Of a stretch of DNA of 64,000 nt, positions 59,060-64,000 are shown piece by piece. Position numbers and translations under genes: made by a program. Under the pieces are notes generated by a model. The model was given only the letters and a program-made list of their open reading frames with translations. It was not told the origin of the DNA and ran no database searches. Position 1 is the first letter of the stretch. Each line of letters starts with the position of its first letter. The DNA is from Sphagnum compactum (taxonomy: Eukaryota > Bryophyta > Sphagnopsida > Sphagnales), in NCBI GenBank assembly GCA_965153455.1, contig OZ234499.1, forward strand, positions 9,668,271 to 9,732,270. The letters run 5' to 3'.

Positions 59060-62000
59060 AAGAACCTTAGGTACCCATTTCACATCTTGCTCTTTTAAAG
59101 ATTTATTTATTCTCAAATTGCTTGAAATTTTACAAGATTCAGGCAAGGTGCTTGTGTGTTTGAAAGTTTGAACCTTTTCTTTCAAAAATGGGCCCTATTG
59201 CATTATTGTTGTAATGGGCTAGCTACTAACTCCATACCCTTACAACTCGAGAGATTTTGTCTTCTTGTTGAAGGGGATAATTGCTCCCCCCCATCCCACC
59301 CCCAAGACATGATATTGCCTTGAACTTGTAGAGTCAAATCCAAGAAGGGTAATCTGGATGGACATTAGGATACCATCATTGGACATTATGAACAATGGGC
59401 ATTCTCCAATCCCACACACACATCAAGGTTATTAGCAAGGATATCAATATGCATGTTTTCTAAAATCATGTGGGTTTTAATGTTGGGACGATTAGGGGCA
59501 TTCTCTTCCGTAATATAATATATCTGGATTTTGCGAATTGGGATTCCAATATGGATGGATGTGTGATGAATGAAGAATTGAGTGTTTGATCCAATCTTTC
59601 ATAATAGTGTTGGATAAGCCGTGCAGATATATCATTTTACATGGATGTCATTCTTGGACTTGCCCCGTAACGTACATTTGTGCACTAACACATACATAAG
59701 GATTGTATATGAGGATAACAACATGACAAGAGGCAAGACATGATTCTCTTCTATTATGATAATCAAGAGTTTTAATCCTTTTTTAACAATCCACATGATA
59801 GCACTAGGAGTATTTTTACCAATGGTGCTCACAAAAATAATAAATATTTCAAAAGTAAATAACTGAAAAAAAATCCAATTTTTAGTTATTTACTTTTCTT
59901 CCAACCTGGCCCCATAAAACTGAAATTGGGACTGCATGCAGACAGGTGGGGAGACTACATAATAGCAACTCACCTGGACCAATCAAACTATCGAGCCAAT
60001 CAACAGCTTTGCTGTGTCTTGTAAGAGCCTCAAGCACACTGTACAAGAATAATGGGCTGAGCTAAACTGGCATGTTTTGACTTTTCTTCATCCAATTTTA
60101 GTTTGCAAGGTCACATATTGAGCATTGGTGGGTTACATGTGCACTTTTTTTCAGACCCCAAGCAAGTTTCACAGTGTTTTTTTTCTGCAAATCTTCGTCC
60201 AAAAACTACCTACTACAGAGGGGGCACTTTTTCCTTGAGAAAAGAGGGTATGAGTCAAGCCCATAAGCAACCCCCATGTGCAAATAACCATTAGTGTCAT
60301 AGTGTCACATGTAGCTTTTGATAGGCTTTAACTTGGCGTGTCATTTGATGAAACTACTACACTCTACACTAACTAAGCTCAGCCTAGATATGACATGTGA
60401 CTACCCTATATGACAAAATGGGGCATCCCACCCCACTCCAAACAATTCCTTGCCCCAAAAAATGAACAACAATATTAGTTATGAGATTAGAAGCTTTGCT
60501 CGTGAATCCAGTACATTTTGGGTCGTGAGGATAATGTTTCAATGTTCATGGAAAAGGTTAGGAGAGAGTTTTAAAGCATCATTGCAGATTGATGACTTTG
60601 CAGTACTTAAAAGAAAGTGAATAAACAGCCATGTCATGTGCTAGCCTTAGAACCCTATCTTATTAGTAGTATGAGGTAGAGGTTGCAAGGTTGAAGTTGT
60701 ACACAAAAATGATGGGGTTTAAGGTTGAGGTGCACACACCTCAATAAAATCCAAGAAGCATGTGTTAATAATAGTTTCAAATGTTGTCAAAAAGCTCTTT
60801 GACATCAGCGATTTCCTTAAAGTCACCCTGTCTTTCGGCCTCCTTTTACCCCCTATCCCCTCTTTGAGTGAGGAAGTTTTATTAAATCTGGGCAGTTTGA
60901 ACTGCTGAAACTCAGCATTTAATGCACAAGGTTTGAGGTAATTATAGTAGGTTTACAGGTAGGAGCAGTGAAGAATATGCAGCATCAACGGAGGCGCTCA
61001 GGCGAAAAGGAAAGAGTGGTCAAAACAGGATGAAACTCAGTTTACCACACAAAAAAATGGTGCATTTCTGACTCTTCAAAAAATTTAGGTCGGAAAGGAA
61101 TTAGAAAACACCCAAAATAGGGCACACAATAGTCCCCCAAAACCAAATAAGTAGTCCCTCCTCCCCTTGGGTGGTATCTTGCTTCCCAAACCCTTCCAAT
61201 GTGAGCCAACTTCACTTGGAACATTTAAGAAGATGTGGGCATGTTGAAAATGTTGAAATGTTCTCCCCAAATTAGGGTGCAAGATACAGGAGGGAGGGGG
61301 GAGTTCATATGTCAAGTGGGCCCAAGTTCGGGGGCCCAGGTGACACGGAAACTTTGCACCAACATCATTCAAACCCACTTACACCTGCAAAGTTTGGAAA
61401 AGGGGGTTTTTTTAATCTCTTGTGAGGGGAGTTTGGGTGAGCAATAGCGCCCACCGTTGCTACCATGGTGAAAACTAGAAACCCCAAAATCTATTTAAAT
61501 TATTTCTAAATATTTGTCCTATATCCCTTGTTTAGAATTAATGAGGGTATCTGACTTCAAATCTAACATTTTTGGGGCTTTCCATATGGCCACTAAGAGG
61601 CCTCACTCCCAAAGGTGAAGGTACCCACATGGGTGCCCATTCACTTACCCCGGCCGGGGCTCTCGCAAGTGGTTATCCCTATATGGCATTCGTCATTAGG
61701 GGAATGAATTGCCATAAGGTTCAAACCATGTGCTTAATCCTAAGGTTTTAGGTGCCCGGAAAAATGGCAATAGTTGATCGCATCTCAACAATCGGGATTT
61801 CAAAGGTCCAAAGAAAATCTAAGGGCCACTTTAGATGAGGGTCCAAGGGCCAGGGTCCAATGAAATAGAGCAATCCTAGTGGATGGGAACCATAAATTGA
61901 TTCAATGGCTTTTAAAGTTTAGATGAGAGCCCAAGACCAAAAAGTGGCAAAAATCCAGGCTAAACCTAGGTGCCAGATTTTGACAACAGGTTCCAACAGG

Positions 62001-62820
62001 TAGCCATAATATGAAAGAATTATTAATTTTTTAAAAAAATTCATGTCTACTCTATAGCCAAATTTGGCTAAATCTTCGTGTGGATGATTCCTAGTTTCAC
62101 TACATCACAAAATTTGGGTGACTATTGGTGATTTATACTCTTACTAAGTAAACTACTTAAAACTTAATTGGAGTACATAATTGTAAATGAGTTCAAAACT
62201 TTAATCAAAAGATATATTCAGATTATTTCTATTCAAATTCATCAACAAATTATCATAAAAATGAGATGTTATATTTCATAATTAAATTTGTACATTTTTT
62301 GTTCTATGACAAAAATTATAAATCTAAAACAACACTAAACCTTGAAACGCTTTGATTTTAATGTAATGAACATTTGGCAACATGCACGCACACAAGGGAC
62401 CATGTTTGTTTTCTTTTGAGGGAGGGTGGGGATGTTGGGATTTTTTTTGTTCACAATGTGTTCCCATTGAGCTTCCCAACATACATGTTCTCCATAGATC
62501 GTCACGGTCATCCCATATCCTTTGCCCTCGTTTCCACTTTTGCAACCCAATATAACCAACCCAAAGGAAAGAGATTTCAACATATATATTATTTTTGGAC
62601 TATCCAAAGCTTAATATGAAAAATTTGTGAGAGGGCCATTCAAAGATGCCCATCACAAAACAAAAAAAAATTTGAACTTTGGTGGTCCCCTACTAACTAA
62701 ACCCTAAATTATTCACAAGATACTACCATATTCTATACTTCCTTCAAATAATGTAGCATGTGCACTTTCTCTCGGTGTTGTTGTAGGTAGCCTTGCATAG
62801 CATAATAGGTTGGTGGGCTT
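59060..62820. other. Spacer with exon-like repeat copy
   Basis: No intact gene supported. It includes the exon-like block at 59965-60080. Other frames are short and unrelated to known proteins. Confidence 0.5.
59965..60080 (-). repeat. Exon-like dispersed block, copy 2
   Basis: On the minus strand an acceptor-like TTCTTGTACAG is followed by VLEALTRHSKAVDWLDSLIG in one frame, then a GTGAGT donor. Only the right half (AVDWLD-LIGPG and beyond) matches the copy at 14105-14240. This copy looks the better preserved, with an intact exon of about 66 bp between acceptor and donor, but no neighbouring exons were found. Confidence 0.6.
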
Positions 62821-62824
62821 TTTT

Positions 62825-63215
62825 GTAAAACCATAATAATGCCCTACGGAGGTGGGGCTTTTTGTTTTTCCAAAAGCCCGTGTGATACCTGGTGGGTATT
62901 CAATAGGTATCACGGGGAATTTGTTTTTCTTTTTTAAAAACTGCATTAATTTATTTATTTTTAAATTAAATCATTACTCTCCATGTAAAGCCCGCCCTCT
63001 TAAGGCTTTACCCTCTTGGGGCTGTGCTTGGCTTCAAGAATAAGGGCTCCGGCCTTGCACGGCCCCTTATTTTGGTAAAGCCCACACCTTGGAGCTTTAC
63101 CAAATTCAGGCCTTTACCAAATTTGGGCCCATGCACGGCTCCAAGAATAAGGGCTCCACCTCATTAAGGGCCCTTATTTGGGTATTTGGAAAGCCCACCC
63201 CCTTTGGCTTTTACC
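62825..63215. repeat. GC-richer foldback cluster with duplicated modules
   Basis: GTGATACCT at 62882-62890 is inverted at 62905-62913. CAAGAATAAGGGCTCC occurs at 63035-63050 and again at 63142-63157, 107 bp apart. Each copy starts a hairpin closed by CCCCTTATT or GCCCTTATT. The words AAAGCCC and GGGCTTT recur between them. This points to a family of short foldback elements inserted next to or within each other. Confidence 0.65.
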
Positions 63216-63923
63216 CTAACACCGTTGGCTATAAGAGTCATTAGTTTGACCAAGGACATGGGCATTATTAAGGGTCCACTAAGTGGATGATCTTCTATCT
63301 TTGGGGAAGCTTTTTGATGGTTTTCATCCCTTATCCATCACTTTTTTTCCCTTATCCATCACCTATTTCTCCTACCATTTTTGTAATACATTAAAAGAAA
63401 ACTTTTTACTTGGGTGCTTTTTATAGACCACCTAGAAAAGAGATGTCATTCCAGAAGACATTTTTTGCATGAATGAACAAAATGAACCAAGTGTCATGTT
63501 GAGAATGGAATTGTGTGTAAAGTGGGTCTTTTCGCAAAACTTTCAAAAAACACGCCAACATAGGTAGGTACTCACACTAGGTATATAGTGCAATAGGAAG
63601 AGGCCACATAATGTTGTAATGTCACTCACCCTTGTCTAATAAAAGTAGGTCAAGGATTGGGTGTATTTCACCTAGCAAAAGTGAGTTTATTTAAATGTGA
63701 CTAATGATGTTGTAATGTAACACTTGTCTAATCAAAAGTATGTGAACAAATTATGTATGGCATCTTGCAAAGTGAGTTAAATTTTAAGCAAATGTGCTTA
63801 ACCCAAATTGGAGAAATTTTTTGAGTGCATTTTGGAGGGCACCTTATGTCTCTGAATACCCATGCTAGAAAAGAGTAGGAATATCATGCTTACTCCTTAA
63901 GTGTAAGGTAAAGCCCAAGGGGG

Positions 63924-63996
63924 AGGGCATTATCAAAATAAGGGCCTGCGCAAGGCCGTAGTCACTCAAGTGCTGGCCCGATTTCAATAATGCCCT
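63924..63996. repeat. Foldback at the right edge
   Basis: AGGGCATTAT at 63924-63933 is inverted at 63987-63996. Pairing continues inward imperfectly to GGGCC/GGCCC. The inner words (ATAAGGGCC, GCAAGGCC) resemble those in the 63.0-63.2 kb cluster, so this is probably another member. The element may continue past the window. Confidence 0.6.
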
Positions 63997-64000
63997 TCCA

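Noticed and set aside
1-64000. CRISPR arrays, operons or phage-like systems
   Set aside because: The genes have spliceosomal introns and plant families throughout. The tandem repeats have no regular repeat-spacer structure.

Overview
The window is nuclear DNA of a land plant. Four multi-exon genes with canonical plant introns lie between long AT-rich, repeat-filled spacers. No bacterial, plastid or mitochondrial gene order is visible. One gene is a BK/Slo-type potassium channel. To my knowledge flowering plants lack this family while some seed-free plants have it, so my best guess is a seed-free plant such as a fern, lycophyte or bryophyte. That is inference, not a species call.

Layout: 1-10.9 kb is mostly gene-free, with a decayed Ty3/gypsy integrase near 5.1-5.4 kb, foldbacks and microsatellites. 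From 11.0 to 17.3 kb there is a convergent pair: a plus-strand pectate lyase-like gene (11003-13457, six coding exons) and a minus-strand monoacylglycerol lipase-like hydrolase (14669-17317, seven exons). From 17.4 to 27.5 kb is repeat-rich spacer with a roughly 110-bp tandem array, a broken hAT-like transposase and a possible tRNA-derived SINE. From 27549 to 33710 on the minus strand lies the SnRK1 beta-gamma (SNF4/AMPK-gamma-like) regulatory subunit, thirteen exons. From 33.8 to 43.5 kb is spacer with tandem repeats and a perfect 17-bp hairpin. From 43532 to 52136 on the minus strand is the BK-like channel, seventeen coding exons and about 1098 residues, with a five-copy 160-200-bp tandem array in its presumed upstream region. 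From 53.5 to 64 kb is spacer with more tandem arrays, a miRNA-like foldback, dispersed repeats shared with the left end of the window, and a GC-richer family of foldbacks at the right edge.

I built the gene models by hand by joining exons with matching splice phases and family-like protein continuity. Every total is a whole number of codons: 501, 346, 502 and 1098 residues. The four genes do not form a pathway. They cover cell-wall pectin, lipid or ester hydrolysis, energy-sensing kinase regulation and potassium transport. The main biological interest is the land-plant BK-type channel without a recognisable S0 helix or acidic calcium bowl, and the pectate lyase-like protein in which residues expected to bind calcium are replaced.
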